From assembly GCA_003221435.1 (NCBI GenBank), contig QHRS01000164.1, positions 1 through 12,622 on the forward strand: a stretch of DNA of 12,622 nucleotides, in the 5' to 3' direction. The notes beneath the pieces are model-generated. The model saw only the letters and a program-made list of their open reading frames with translations, did no database searches and was not told where the DNA came from. Position 1 is the first letter of the stretch. Every line of letters starts with the position of its first letter. Position numbers and translations under genes: made by a program. This DNA comes from Candidatus Rokuibacteriota bacterium. GTDB lineage: Bacteria; Methylomirabilota; Methylomirabilia; Rokubacteriales; CSP1-6. Of this stretch, positions 1 to 6,899 are shown in pieces.

Positions 1-1
1 G

Positions 2-388
2 GACGCGCTCACGCTGCCGTTTGCCGATGCGAGCTTCGCCTGCGTCACGTCCGCGTTCCTCCTGCGAAACCTCGCCGATCTGGAGCAGGGGCTCAGGGAG
101 ATGCGTCGCGTCGCGCGACCCGGCGGGCGCGTGATCATGCTCGAGATCACGCGGCCGACGCTCCCCGTGTTCGCGTCCGTGTTCGGGCTGTATTTTCAGC
201 GCGTGGTGCCGGTGGTCGGGGCCGCGATCGCGGGCGACGCGGAGGCCTACCGCTATCTGCCCGACTCGGTCGCGCGGTTCCTGACGCCGGACGAGCTGGT
301 CGTGCTGATGCGGAACGCCGGGCTCAGGAGCGTGGGCTATCGGCGGCTCGGCCTCGGCACGATCGTGATCCACACCGGCGTCGCGTAG
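2..388 (+). CDS. UbiE/COQ5-type class I SAM-dependent methyltransferase, 3' part only
   Basis: The visible 128 residues begin before the window; the first complete codon is at base 2 and the TAG stop at 386-388. The text LPFADASFACVTSAFLLRNL followed by MRRVARPGGRVIMLEITRP is the characteristic second half of the UbiE/MenG Rossmann methyltransferase fold: the post-motif II strand, then the helix and the P-G-G-R turn of motif III. The tail ends in a LTPDEL helix and a GLRSVGYRRLGLGTIVIH strand pair typical of the family. Such enzymes C-methylate ubiquinone or menaquinone precursors in the cytoplasm, but the group also includes methyltransferases of other substrates. The SAM-binding glycine-rich motif I lies outside the window, so the exact enzyme cannot be fixed. 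An internal ATG at 101 is not the real start, because clear family sequence precedes it in frame. Confidence 0.85.
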   Translation, partial: DALTLPFADASFACVTSAFLLRNLADLEQGLREMRRVARPGGRVIMLEITRPTLPVFASVFGLYFQRVVPVVGAAIAGDAEAYRYLPDSVARFLTPDELVVLMRNAGLRSVGYRRLGLGTIVIHTGVA

Positions 389-424
389 TCATTTCGCCCT
401 CTATCGGACGTCCCAGATTTCATT

Positions 425-454
425 TTGCGTGCCCCTCGCGCGTCGGTGTATCGT
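425..454 (+). promoter_or_regulatory. weak sigma70-like promoter candidate before the glycoside hydrolase gene
   Basis: TTGCGT (425-430) and TATCGT (449-454) are separated by 18 bases and sit in a locally AT-richer stretch after the methyltransferase stop. They match the -35 and -10 consensus at 3/6 and 4/6 positions, which is weak. If used, transcription would begin near 461, only a few bases before the ATG at 468. That would rule out the GTG at 429 as a start. Sequence-level inference only. Confidence 0.25.
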
Positions 455-467
455 GGAATTACCGGCC

Positions 468-1997
468 ATGGAGGACGCTGCAGCCGCGCCATCCAGACGC
501 CGCCATCTTCTGGATGGCGGTTTTGCCATCTTGGTCCTCGCCCTGGCCGTCCTGTTCGGTTACCTGGTCTTCTCGCCCCGCGAGCTCCGTCCGGCGCCCG
601 CGGCGGCGCTGACGCCTCCCCCGGCGTCGGCGGTCGTCCCCGTCGCGTCCCCAGCCATCGAAGCCCTAGGGGTCCCGCTGGCGACCGGCGTGCAGACCCC
701 GGGGATCAAATTCCCGAAATGGGAAGCCCCGAAGCCGCCGGATACGCGGCCCTGGCCCGCGCCCGTGCGCGGCCGCGTCTTCGACGAGCAGCGGGAGCCG
801 CTGGCGGGAGCGTCGGTCGTGGCCGATGGGGTCGAGGTCAGGACCGGAGAGGACGGCGCGTTCGCGCTCGACCGTGTCAGCCCCGGCGCCCGCCTCATCG
901 TCAAGATGCCGGGGTACGCGAAGGCGATCGTCGAGCCGACGATGGACCCGGTCGAGGCGACCTTGAAGCCCCAGGCGATCAAGGCCGTCTACCTGACCTA
1001 CTACGGGGTCAACCACCGCGGCATTCGGGGTCGGGTGCTCGACCTGATCGAACGGACCGAGTTGAACGCCGTCGTGATCGACGTGAAGGGCGATCGCGGC
1101 TGGATCCTCTACCCCACCGAAATTCCGCTCGCCCTGTCGGCCGGCGCGCAGGGGCCGGCGACGATGCGGGACTTCGCCGATCTGATGGCCGACCTGAAGG
1201 CGCGCGGCGTCTACACGATCGCGCGGATCGTCGCGTTCAAGGACAACGTTCTCGCCGCTCATCGGCCCGACCTGGCGATCATCGACACGCGCACGGGCCA
1301 GCCCTGGATCGACAACGAGAAGCTCGCGTGGGTCGACCCCTTCCGGGAAGAGGTCTGGGCCTACAACATCGCGATCGCCAGGGAGGCGGTCCGGCGCGGC
1401 TTCGATGAGGTGCAGTTCGATTACATGCGCTTCCCGACCGACGGGCGGCTCGGGTCCGCGGGCTACTCGAAGCCCAACACCCGGGAGACGCGGCTGCCGA
1501 CGATCGCGGCCTTCCTCGAGCGCGCGCGGCGCGAGATCGGGCCGACCGGCGCGTTCCTGGCGGTCGACCTCTTCGGCTACACCGCCTTCAACCCGAACGA
1601 CACCGACATCGGCCAGCGGATCGAGGAGGTGGCGCCGCACGTCGACTACCTCTGCCCGATGGTCTACCCGTCCGGGTACCATCTCGGCATTCCCGGCTTC
1701 CGCAACCCCGTCGCGCACCCATACGAGGTCGTGCACGAGAGTGTCCGTCTGATCCGCAAGCGCGCGGCCAAGTCGGTCGTGAGCGTGCGCCCGTGGCTCC
1801 AGGATTTCAGGGACTATGCGTTCGACCATCGCTTCTTCGGGGTGAGCCAGGTCCAGGCCCAGGTCCGGGCCGCGGCCGAAGCCGGCGGCATCGGCTGGAT
1901 GCTCTGGAATCCGCGCAACGCCTACACGGCGGCCGCGCTCGGGCCGAAGGACGCCAGCGCGACCACCGGTGAGGCGACGCGATCGGTGACGGAGTGA
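468..1997 (+). CDS. membrane-anchored putative glycoside hydrolase (DUF4015/PF13200 type)
   Basis: The 509-residue protein has one N-terminal membrane segment (about 18-36, FAILVLALAVLFGYLVF). A Pro/Ala-rich linker to about 98 follows, then a carboxypeptidase-regulatory-like beta domain (about 99-167: GRVFDEQREPLAGASVVADG). The rest (about 172-490) is a TIM-barrel-like putative glycosidase domain. Barrel-strand motifs include AVVIDVKGDRG (201-211), EVQFDYMRFP (314-323), FLAVDLFGY (363-371) and DYLCPMVYPSGY (393-404); the acidic residues in these strands are the likely active-site set. The domain would face the periplasm or cell exterior. I chose ATG 468 over GTG 429 because GGAA lies 9 bases upstream and a promoter candidate overlaps the GTG. 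The 3' end overlaps the next gene (a deacetylase) by 4 bases, which suggests joint work on a cell-surface polysaccharide. No activity has been assigned to most PF13200 members, so the substrate is unknown. Confidence 0.88.
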   Translation: MEDAAAAPSRRRHLLDGGFAILVLALAVLFGYLVFSPRELRPAPAAALTPPPASAVVPVASPAIEALGVPLATGVQTPGIKFPKWEAPKPPDTRPWPAPVRGRVFDEQREPLAGASVVADGVEVRTGEDGAFALDRVSPGARLIVKMPGYAKAIVEPTMDPVEATLKPQAIKAVYLTYYGVNHRGIRGRVLDLIERTELNAVVIDVKGDRGWILYPTEIPLALSAGAQGPATMRDFADLMADLKARGVYTIARIVAFKDNVLAAHRPDLAIIDTRTGQPWIDNEKLAWVDPFREEVWAYNIAIAREAVRRGFDEVQFDYMRFPTDGRLGSAGYSKPNTRETRLPTIAAFLERARREIGPTGAFLAVDLFGYTAFNPNDTDIGQRIEEVAPHVDYLCPMVYPSGYHLGIPGFRNPVAHPYEVVHESVRLIRKRAAKSVVSVRPWLQDFRDYAFDHRFFGVSQVQAQVRAAAEAGGIGWMLWNPRNAYTAAALGPKDASATTGEATRSVTE

Positions 1998-2944
1998 TCG
2001 GCGCGCTCCTCCTCGGCCTCCTGCAGGCACTCGCGCCCCCCGTCGCCGCCGAGACGCTCGTGCCGAACGAGCTCGGGCGGGTGATGATCCTCGAGTATCA
2101 CAAGGTCGATCAGCCCGAGGACCGCTGGACGCGCACGCCCGCGAACTTTCGCCGCGATCTCGAGACACTCTACGCGAAGGGCTATCGCCTCGTCGGCCTG
2201 AACGACCTCGTCGACGGCCGGATCGCGCTCCCGGCCGGCACGACTCCCGTCGTGCTCACCTTCGACGACTCGTCCCCGGGGCAGTTCCGCTACCTCGAGC
2301 GCGGCGGGGAGCCTACGATCGACCCGAACTGCGCCGTCGGCATTCTCGAGGCGTTCGCCGCGCGGTACCCGGACTTCGGGCGCACCGCGACCTTCTTCGT
2401 CCTGCCGGGCGCGAGCCGGCCGAATCGCCTGTTCAACCAGCCCGAGTACGAGAAGCGCAAGCTCCAATACCTCGTCGCCCACGGCTTCGAGATCGGCAAC
2501 CACACGCTCTGGCACGCGAACCTGGGCAAGTACTCCGAGGCCGTGGTCCGCACGCAGATCGCGCAGGCGCAGGAATGGATCGGCCGGTACGTGCCGGGCT
2601 ATCGCATCCGCACGATCGCGCTGCCCCACGGCGTGTATCCGCGCGAGGTCGAGTGGGCGCTGCGCGGGACGGCCAACGGGACCACCTACCAGTACGACGC
2701 GATCCTCAAGGTCTCGGGCGGGCCGACGGCGTCGCCGTTCTCGAGCGCGTTCGACACGGCCGGGCTGCCGCGCATCCAGGCGCTCGAGCGCGAGCTCGCC
2801 TACTGGCTCGCCTACTTCGACCGGACCCCCGGCGACCGCTTCGTCAGCGACGGCGACGCGTCGGCGGTAGCGATTCCCCGCGGCAGCCGCCCCAGGCTCC
2901 GCCCCGAGCTGCCCTCAGGATTAAAGGTCGTGGAGCGCGACTGA
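1994..2944 (+). CDS. exported polysaccharide deacetylase (NodB homology, CE4-like)
   Basis: The 316-residue protein starts at GTG 1994, whose last two bases begin the TGA of the preceding gene (GTGA overlap). This implies translational coupling. A short secretion signal (residues 1-19, ending PPVAA) precedes the mature start. NodB motifs are clear: TFDD at 89-92 (catalytic and metal Asp), and NHTLWH at 169-174, giving the HxxxH metal pair H170/H174. The later IALPHGVYP (208-216) stands in for the RxPY-type motif 3. The family removes N-acetyl groups from chitin-like glycans, peptidoglycan or poly-GlcNAc. The EYHKV segment near the N terminus resembles the PgaB/IcaB-like group. Expected location is the periplasm or outside the cell. 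The pairing with a glycosidase-like gene resembles the two domains of PgaB, but on separate polypeptides. Substrate is inferred only. Confidence 0.9.
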   Translation: MIGALLLGLLQALAPPVAAETLVPNELGRVMILEYHKVDQPEDRWTRTPANFRRDLETLYAKGYRLVGLNDLVDGRIALPAGTTPVVLTFDDSSPGQFRYLERGGEPTIDPNCAVGILEAFAARYPDFGRTATFFVLPGASRPNRLFNQPEYEKRKLQYLVAHGFEIGNHTLWHANLGKYSEAVVRTQIAQAQEWIGRYVPGYRIRTIALPHGVYPREVEWALRGTANGTTYQYDAILKVSGGPTASPFSSAFDTAGLPRIQALERELAYWLAYFDRTPGDRFVSDGDASAVAIPRGSRPRLRPELPSGLKVVERD

Positions 2945-2968
2945 CCCCGCCGGAGTATCTGCCTTCGA

Positions 2969-2987
2969 GCGCCGGCTGTGCCGGCGC
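2969..2987. repeat. perfect 8-bp GC-rich hairpin with 3-base loop
   Basis: GCGCCGGC (2969-2976), loop TGT, GCCGGCGC (2980-2987). It lies 25 bases after the deacetylase stop, in the gap between convergent genes. No T-run follows, so alone it is not a classical intrinsic terminator. It may protect mRNA 3' ends, or form the first half of a double hairpin with the stem at 3013-3031. Confidence 0.55.
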
Positions 2988-3012
2988 AATCCGGTTCTGG
3001 GGGAGGCTCGGA

Positions 3013-3040
3013 GGGGGCCGCCGAGGCCCCCTTCGATGTT
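3013..3040 (+). terminator. intrinsic terminator-like hairpin between convergent genes
   Basis: A 7-bp perfect stem, GGGGGCC (3013-3019) and GGCCCCC (3025-3031), has a 5-base loop. It is followed on the plus strand by the T-richer TTCGATGTTTT running up to the stop codon of the minus-strand NamZ gene. It probably ends transcripts of the glycosidase-deacetylase unit. On the minus strand no T-run follows the stem, so termination there would be weaker. Confidence 0.55.
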
Positions 3041-4165
3041 TTAGCGGTAGATGAGGTAGGGCGCGCGGCGCTTCAGAAAGTTGTCGCGCTCCAGCTCAGC
3101 CCAGGCCAGCAACCGCTCCAGCGACTCGTTGCGCAGGAAAGCCCACATCGTCGGCCGATTCACGAGGAGGTTCTGGATCGTCTCCGGCCTGAACTGGTCG
3201 CGGTGACGCGCGCGTAGGTCGCTCGCCAGCGCGAGCGCGACCGTGACCGGGCGGATCGTGTTGCGGTTGGTCACCACGAGTTGCACGCCGGCGCACTGCT
3301 GGGTCGCATACGCATCTGAGAGTGGCGTGAAGTACACCGGCTCGAACCGCACGCCCGGGAGGCCGCGGCGGCTCAGCGTCTCCGCGAGCCCGTTCGGCTC
3401 GATCCATGGCGCGCCGACGATCTCGAACGGCGCGGCCGTGCCGCGGCCGACCGAGAGGTTCGTCCCCTCGAGCAGGCCGATCCCGGAGTAGAGCAGCGCC
3501 CCCGTCAACGAGCGGATGTTCGGGGACGGGTTCGCCCACGGCAGCCCCGTTTGGTCGAACCACTGCGACCGATCCCAGCCCGCCAGCGGCACGACCGTCA
3601 GCGACACGGGGATCTGCCGCTCGGCGGCGGCGAGCCGCGCGAACTCGCCGACCGTCAGCCCCGTGCGCACCGGGATCGGATGCGGCGCCGTGAACGATCG
3701 CAAGTCCGGATCGTTGACCGGCCCTTCGACGATCCGCCCGGTGATCGGATTCGGCCGATCGAGCACGAAGAGCGGGATGTTGTAGCGGGCCGCCTCCTCC
3801 ATCGCGTAGACGAGCGTTGTCAGGTAGGTGTAGTAGCGGGTGCCGACGTCCTGGATGTCGTAGACCAGCGCCGTGATCCCGCGGAGCATCTCCGGCGTCG
3901 GCCGCCGTGTCGGGCCGTAGAGGCTCCACACCGGGCGCCCGGTTGGGGTGTCGTAACCGTTCGGCACGTCGCTGATGGCGTCGCCGGCGAGGCCGTGCTC
4001 GGGCGAGAAGATCGCCTGCAGGCGCAGGTTCGGCGCGCCCGCGAGCAGATCGATCGTGCGACGCCGTGTGCTGTCCAGGCCGGTCTGGTTCGTGACCAGG
4101 CCGATCCTTTGCCCCTTGAGCGGCGCGAAGTTCTGGTAGACCAGCACGTCGAGCCCCGTCAGCAC
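3041..4165 (-). CDS. namZ: DUF1343 exo-beta-N-acetylmuramidase (NamZ family, GH171)
   Basis: The 374-residue protein covers the whole DUF1343 domain. Near its start are LKGQRIGLVTNQTG (16-29) and FSPEHGLAGD (53-62, with the Glu expected in the active site). VYDIQDVGTRYYTY (101-114) and LDRPNPITG (135-143) follow. Characterised members (Bacillus subtilis NamZ/YbbC) remove N-acetylmuramic acid from the non-reducing end of peptidoglycan fragments. The start is GTG 4165, which lies inside the last codons of the upstream serine hydrolase (7-base overlap, frame -1). No clear Shine-Dalgarno is visible, so translation probably depends on termination of the upstream gene. No signal peptide is visible, although family members that act on wall fragments are usually exported. 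The protein may instead be cytoplasmic, or be made as a fusion with the upstream enzyme. Family assignment is firm; location is open. Confidence 0.9.
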   Translation of the reverse strand: MLTGLDVLVYQNFAPLKGQRIGLVTNQTGLDSTRRRTIDLLAGAPNLRLQAIFSPEHGLAGDAISDVPNGYDTPTGRPVWSLYGPTRRPTPEMLRGITALVYDIQDVGTRYYTYLTTLVYAMEEAARYNIPLFVLDRPNPITGRIVEGPVNDPDLRSFTAPHPIPVRTGLTVGEFARLAAAERQIPVSLTVVPLAGWDRSQWFDQTGLPWANPSPNIRSLTGALLYSGIGLLEGTNLSVGRGTAAPFEIVGAPWIEPNGLAETLSRRGLPGVRFEPVYFTPLSDAYATQQCAGVQLVVTNRNTIRPVTVALALASDLRARHRDQFRPETIQNLLVNRPTMWAFLRNESLERLLAWAELERDNFLKRRAPYLIYR

Positions 4166-5334
4166 ATGGCCGGTCGGGAGCGTCGTGTGGGCGCATAGAA
4201 CAGCTCGGCGCCGACCGCGGCCGCGACCCGCGTACGCAGCTCGCGGATCCGGGCCGAGCCGTTGCCGTACGGATGCACGCGGTTCGTCAGGATGATCATG
4301 TAGGTGCGCGTCACCGGATCGATCCAGACCGCTGTCCCCGTGAACCCGGTGTGGCCGACCGATCCCGGCTGGAAGAACGGCGCCATCGCCTCCGCGTAGA
4401 CCGACGTGACGTCCCAGCCGAGCGCGCGCGGGCTGTCAGGGCTGGGCCACGGCGTCCACATCTGACGCACGGTGCTCGCCTCGAGGACGCGCCGGCCGGC
4501 GAACGTGCCGTGGTCGACCAGCATTTGGCAGATGCGCGCCAGGTCGCGCGCGGTCGAGAACATCCCCGCGTGCCCCGCGACACCGCCGAGCAGGCGCGCG
4601 TGCGGGTCGTGCACCTCGCCGAGCAGCAGGTGGCGGTTGACGTACTCGGTGGGCGCCGTGCGCGCGCGCAGACGGTCGCCGGGGCGGAACGTCGTATCGG
4701 CCAGCCCGAGCGGGCTGAAGAGCACGCGCCGGAGGTACTGGTCGAGCGGCTCGCCGCTCACGCGGCGCACGACTTCGCCGAGCAGGATGAAGCCCATGTC
4801 GCTGTACTGGAAACCGGTGCCGGGCGGGTATTCGAGCCCGACGCCGGCCAGCGCGCGCGCGGCGCGCGGGAAGCCTGGACGCAGCGCGGCGTCGGGTGGC
4901 AGCGCGGGGAACCCGGCGCGGTGCGCGAGCATGCGCTCGATCGTGACCTCGTTGAACGCGCGGCTCCTGAACTCGTGGAGGTACCTGCCGAGGGGAGCGT
5001 CGAGCCGGATCTTGTTGCGCTCGACGAGCACCATCACGGCGAGCGTGGTGCCAAGGGGCTTCGTGAGCGACGCGATGTCGAAGACCGTGCCCTCGGTCAT
5101 CGGCTGGCGCGACGGGCGCAGCCGGCGGTTGCCGAAGGCGTGGTGATACAGGATCTGGTCGCCCTGACCGACCAGGATCACCGCGCCGGGGATCTCGCCC
5201 GAGGCGACCGCGTCGAGAGCGGCTTCGTCGACGCCGGAGAAGTCGGGCAGCTGGGCGGGCGCGAGGGTCGGCAGCAGAGCCAGCGCGAGTGGCACTGCGC
5301 AGAGCCGAGGGAACACGCGCATCAAACCCATCAT
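4159..5334 (-). CDS. exported SxxK serine hydrolase (beta-lactamase/AmiE-like, PF00144)
   Basis: The 391-residue protein opens with a signal peptide (about 1-27, LCAVPLALALLPTLAPAQ). Its PF00144 motifs are SLTK (S89, K92, nucleophile and general base), YSDMG (177-181, where classical beta-lactamases have YxN) and GHTG (327-330, the KTG equivalent). The string VHDPHARLLGGVAGHAGMFS (241-260) resembles the Bacillus subtilis YbbE/AmiE branch, which acts as an N-acetylmuramyl-L-alanine amidase in muropeptide recycling. The following gene is a NamZ homologue, as in the Bacillus cluster, so a wall-turnover role is more likely than antibiotic resistance. ATG 5334 is taken as start; a second ATG three bases later and another at residue 5 (5322) are also possible. 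A close alternative is a D-Ala-D-Ala carboxypeptidase or esterase. The C-terminal residues overlap the NamZ start. Confidence 0.88.
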   Translation of the reverse strand: MMGLMRVFPRLCAVPLALALLPTLAPAQLPDFSGVDEAALDAVASGEIPGAVILVGQGDQILYHHAFGNRRLRPSRQPMTEGTVFDIASLTKPLGTTLAVMVLVERNKIRLDAPLGRYLHEFRSRAFNEVTIERMLAHRAGFPALPPDAALRPGFPRAARALAGVGLEYPPGTGFQYSDMGFILLGEVVRRVSGEPLDQYLRRVLFSPLGLADTTFRPGDRLRARTAPTEYVNRHLLLGEVHDPHARLLGGVAGHAGMFSTARDLARICQMLVDHGTFAGRRVLEASTVRQMWTPWPSPDSPRALGWDVTSVYAEAMAPFFQPGSVGHTGFTGTAVWIDPVTRTYMIILTNRVHPYGNGSARIRELRTRVAAAVGAELFYAPTRRSRPAMC

Positions 5335-5354
5335 AGCATTCGCCCCGCGGTTTC

Positions 5355-5376
5355 CCGCGCTTCGGGTGGAGCGCGG
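5355..5376. promoter_or_regulatory. inverted repeat in the divergent intergenic region
   Basis: CCGCGCT (5355-5361), an 8-base spacer and AGCGCGG (5370-5376) form a perfect 7-bp inverted repeat. The gap holding it is 67 bases between the divergent serine hydrolase and SDR genes. It could be a shared operator or just GC-rich background. A TACGAT box follows at 5387-5392, close before the ATG at 5402. Confidence 0.3.
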
Positions 5377-5401
5377 ACAGCTATGTTACGATTCGCTCAC
5401 G

Positions 5402-6301
5402 ATGCACCGGGTGTTCGTCACCGGCGGCACCGGCTTCGTGGGCCGGGCCCTCATCCAGGCGCTTCGCGCAGAAGGCCACGTCGTCCGGTGTCTCGTCCGC
5501 CGCGGCTCCGAGCCGTCGCTGAAGGGCCTCGAAGCGATCGAGCGCGTCGAGGGCGACGTGCTCGCGCGACGCACGCTGAACGAAGCGATGTCGGGCTGCG
5601 ACGCGGTCATCCACCTCGTCGGGATCATCCGCGAGCATCCGGCGACCGCCGTCACGTTCGAGCGGCTCCACGTCGACGCCACGGTGAACGTTCTCGCGGC
5701 GGCCACGACGACCGGTGTGCGCCGCGTGGTCCACATGAGCGCGCTCGGCACCCGGCCCAACGCGCGCTCGCGCTACCATCAGACGAAGTGGCGCGCGGAG
5801 GAAGCCGTGCGGTCGAGCGGGCTCGACTGGACGATTCTCCGGCCGTCGATCATCTACGGCCCCGGCGATGACTTTGTGACGATGCTGGCGCGCATGGTGC
5901 GGCGGCTGCCAGTCGTGCCCGTGATCGGCAGCGGCGAGGCGAAGCTGCAGCCTGTGCCGGTCTCGCTCGTGGCCGGGGGCTTCGCGCGCGCCCTCGATCA
6001 GGCCCGCTCGATCAGTCAGACGTACGAGATCGGCGGGCCCGACGCCTACTCGCTCGTCGAAATTCTCGATCTCATCGCGCTGGTGCTGAAACGCCGGAAG
6101 GTGCGGAAGGTTCATCTCCCGCTTCCGCTCATGCGCCGCGTGACGTTCGTGCTCCAGTCGCTGCCGTTCTTTCCGGTGACGACCGATCAGCTCCTGATGC
6201 TAGAGGAGGACGGCACGTGCGACCCGATGCCGTTCTACCGCGCGTTCGGGCTCGAGCCCTTGTCGTTCAAGACCGGCCTCGAGAGGATGCTGGCGCCGTG
6301 A
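5402..6301 (+). CDS. NDUFA9-like NAD(P)-binding atypical SDR protein
   Basis: The 299-residue protein begins with an NAD(P)-binding Rossmann motif, VFVTGGTGFVGRALIQAL (residues 4-21). The acidic site EGDV at 50-53 and IHLVGIIRE (70-78) follow. YHQTKWRAEEAVRSSG (125-140) carries the YxxxK pair, and WTILRPSIIYGPGD (143-156) is typical of atypical SDRs. The IHLVGI and LRPS..YGPGD features match the complex I NDUFA9 subfamily (SDR_a5) better than sugar epimerases. Bacterial members are associated with quinone or electron-transfer metabolism, but few have a proven reaction. I chose ATG 5402 because the Rossmann strand begins there; no Shine-Dalgarno precedes it and a possible -10 (TACGAT) is only 9 bases upstream, so the mRNA might be leaderless. 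The 3' end overlaps the next gene by GTGA. Confidence 0.88.
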   Translation: MHRVFVTGGTGFVGRALIQALRAEGHVVRCLVRRGSEPSLKGLEAIERVEGDVLARRTLNEAMSGCDAVIHLVGIIREHPATAVTFERLHVDATVNVLAAATTTGVRRVVHMSALGTRPNARSRYHQTKWRAEEAVRSSGLDWTILRPSIIYGPGDDFVTMLARMVRRLPVVPVIGSGEAKLQPVPVSLVAGGFARALDQARSISQTYEIGGPDAYSLVEILDLIALVLKRRKVRKVHLPLPLMRRVTFVLQSLPFFPVTTDQLLMLEEDGTCDPMPFYRAFGLEPLSFKTGLERMLAP

Positions 6302-6825
6302 GGACGCCGTTCGGCACGTCGCTGCGCCGGGACCCCGGCGACGCGCGCGGCTTGAAGGCGCGGATCGATGCGCTGATCCTGGAGCGGCTCGAGGAGGCGA
6401 TCGACGCGGCGTCTCTCGACCTCCTGGTGCAGATCCGGCGCGCGGGCGGCCGGCCGCTCCCGGTGGCCGAGAGCAGCGCGGATCGCGAAGAGTTCCTGGC
6501 GCTGGTGCTCGCGTTCCTCCGCCGGCTCGACACGGCCATCACGTCGGGCCTGACCGAGGATCAGCGCGGACGCCTGACATCGCGGCCGAGAGACGCCATC
6601 GACGACGCGGCGCGGCTGATCGCGGTTCAGGTCAGCCTCGCGAAGCTCATGCCCGACTACTGGCAGCGCTTCGAGGCGGTGAAGGACGAGTTCGCATCGG
6701 AACAGAAGCAGGCGTGGGCCACCCGCCCCGGCGTCCTTCGGCGTCTCCTGGGGAAAAGGCGCTCCGAGGCTGGGCAGGCCGCTCAAAAAGGTCCAGATGC
6801 GAGGCGGCGAATGAGCGACGACTGA
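6298..6825 (+). CDS. helical protein of unknown function coupled to the SDR gene
   Basis: I do not recognise this 175-residue protein. It starts at GTG 6298, sharing GTGA with the stop of the SDR gene, so the two are probably co-translated. The sequence looks almost wholly alpha-helical and soluble, with charged heptad-like stretches (LKARIDALILERLEEAIDAA, residues 19-38; EEFLALVLAFLRRLDTAI, 64-81; LMPDYWQRFEAVKDEFASEQ, 117-136). It has no cysteine, signal peptide or membrane segment. The basic tail from about residue 160 onward (QAAQKGPDARRRMSDD) is encoded by the left arm and interior of the palindromic repeat at 6774-6899. The native C terminus may therefore have been replaced or extended when that element arrived. 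Confidence 0.7.
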   Translation: MRTPFGTSLRRDPGDARGLKARIDALILERLEEAIDAASLDLLVQIRRAGGRPLPVAESSADREEFLALVLAFLRRLDTAITSGLTEDQRGRLTSRPRDAIDDAARLIAVQVSLAKLMPDYWQRFEAVKDEFASEQKQAWATRPGVLRRLLGKRRSEAGQAAQKGPDARRRMSDD

Positions 6826-6899
6826 GACGTACGCGGTTGTACGTCGCAGGGAGGAGCGACCGAGCCAACGACGCAGATGGGCCTTTGGGAGCGGCCTGC
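6774..6899. repeat. 126-base interrupted palindromic repeat element (long copy)
   Basis: The 28-base left arm (6774-6801) and the 28-base right arm (6872-6899) are reverse complements at 23 of 28 positions. The outermost 11 bases (GCAGGCCGCTC and GAGCGGCCTGC) match perfectly. A second perfect inverted repeat, GACGTAC (6826-6832) and GTACGTC (6839-6845) with a 6-base loop, sits in the middle, so the folded element would be a long stem with an inner hairpin. The left-arm sequence recurs on the minus strand at 12053-12026 with 25 of 28 matches. This supports a dispersed REP/MITE-like family rather than a local terminator. No T-run follows. It overlaps the last 52 bases of the hypothetical gene and the final base of the opposite gene's stop codon. 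A role as a transcript-end structure for the two convergent units is possible. Confidence 0.8.
6826..6845. repeat. inner perfect hairpin of the palindromic repeat
   Basis: GACGTAC, loop GCGGTT, GTACGTC: a perfect 7-bp stem with a 6-base loop, beginning one base after the TGA of the 175-residue gene. It is the centre of the long repeat copy and is absent from the short copy at 12007-12053. It could act as a transcript-end hairpin, but no T-tract follows. Confidence 0.65.

Noticed and set aside
666..2168. 500-codon minus-strand open frame opposite the glycosidase and deacetylase genes
   Set aside because: Arg/Asp-rich shadow sequence with no recognisable domain; the plus strand carries two well-formed proteins.
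4159..5334. Serine hydrolase as an antibiotic-resistance beta-lactamase
   Set aside because: It has SxxK and HTG but YSD instead of YxN. It carries the VHD...GGVAGHAGMFS string of the AmiE/YbbE branch and sits with NamZ, so wall turnover fits better.
4273..5871. 532-codon plus-strand open frame opposite the serine hydrolase and crossing into the SDR gene
   Set aside because: It is antisense to genes with complete motifs, has shuffled Arg/Ala/His composition, and is explained by the lack of stops in GC-rich DNA.
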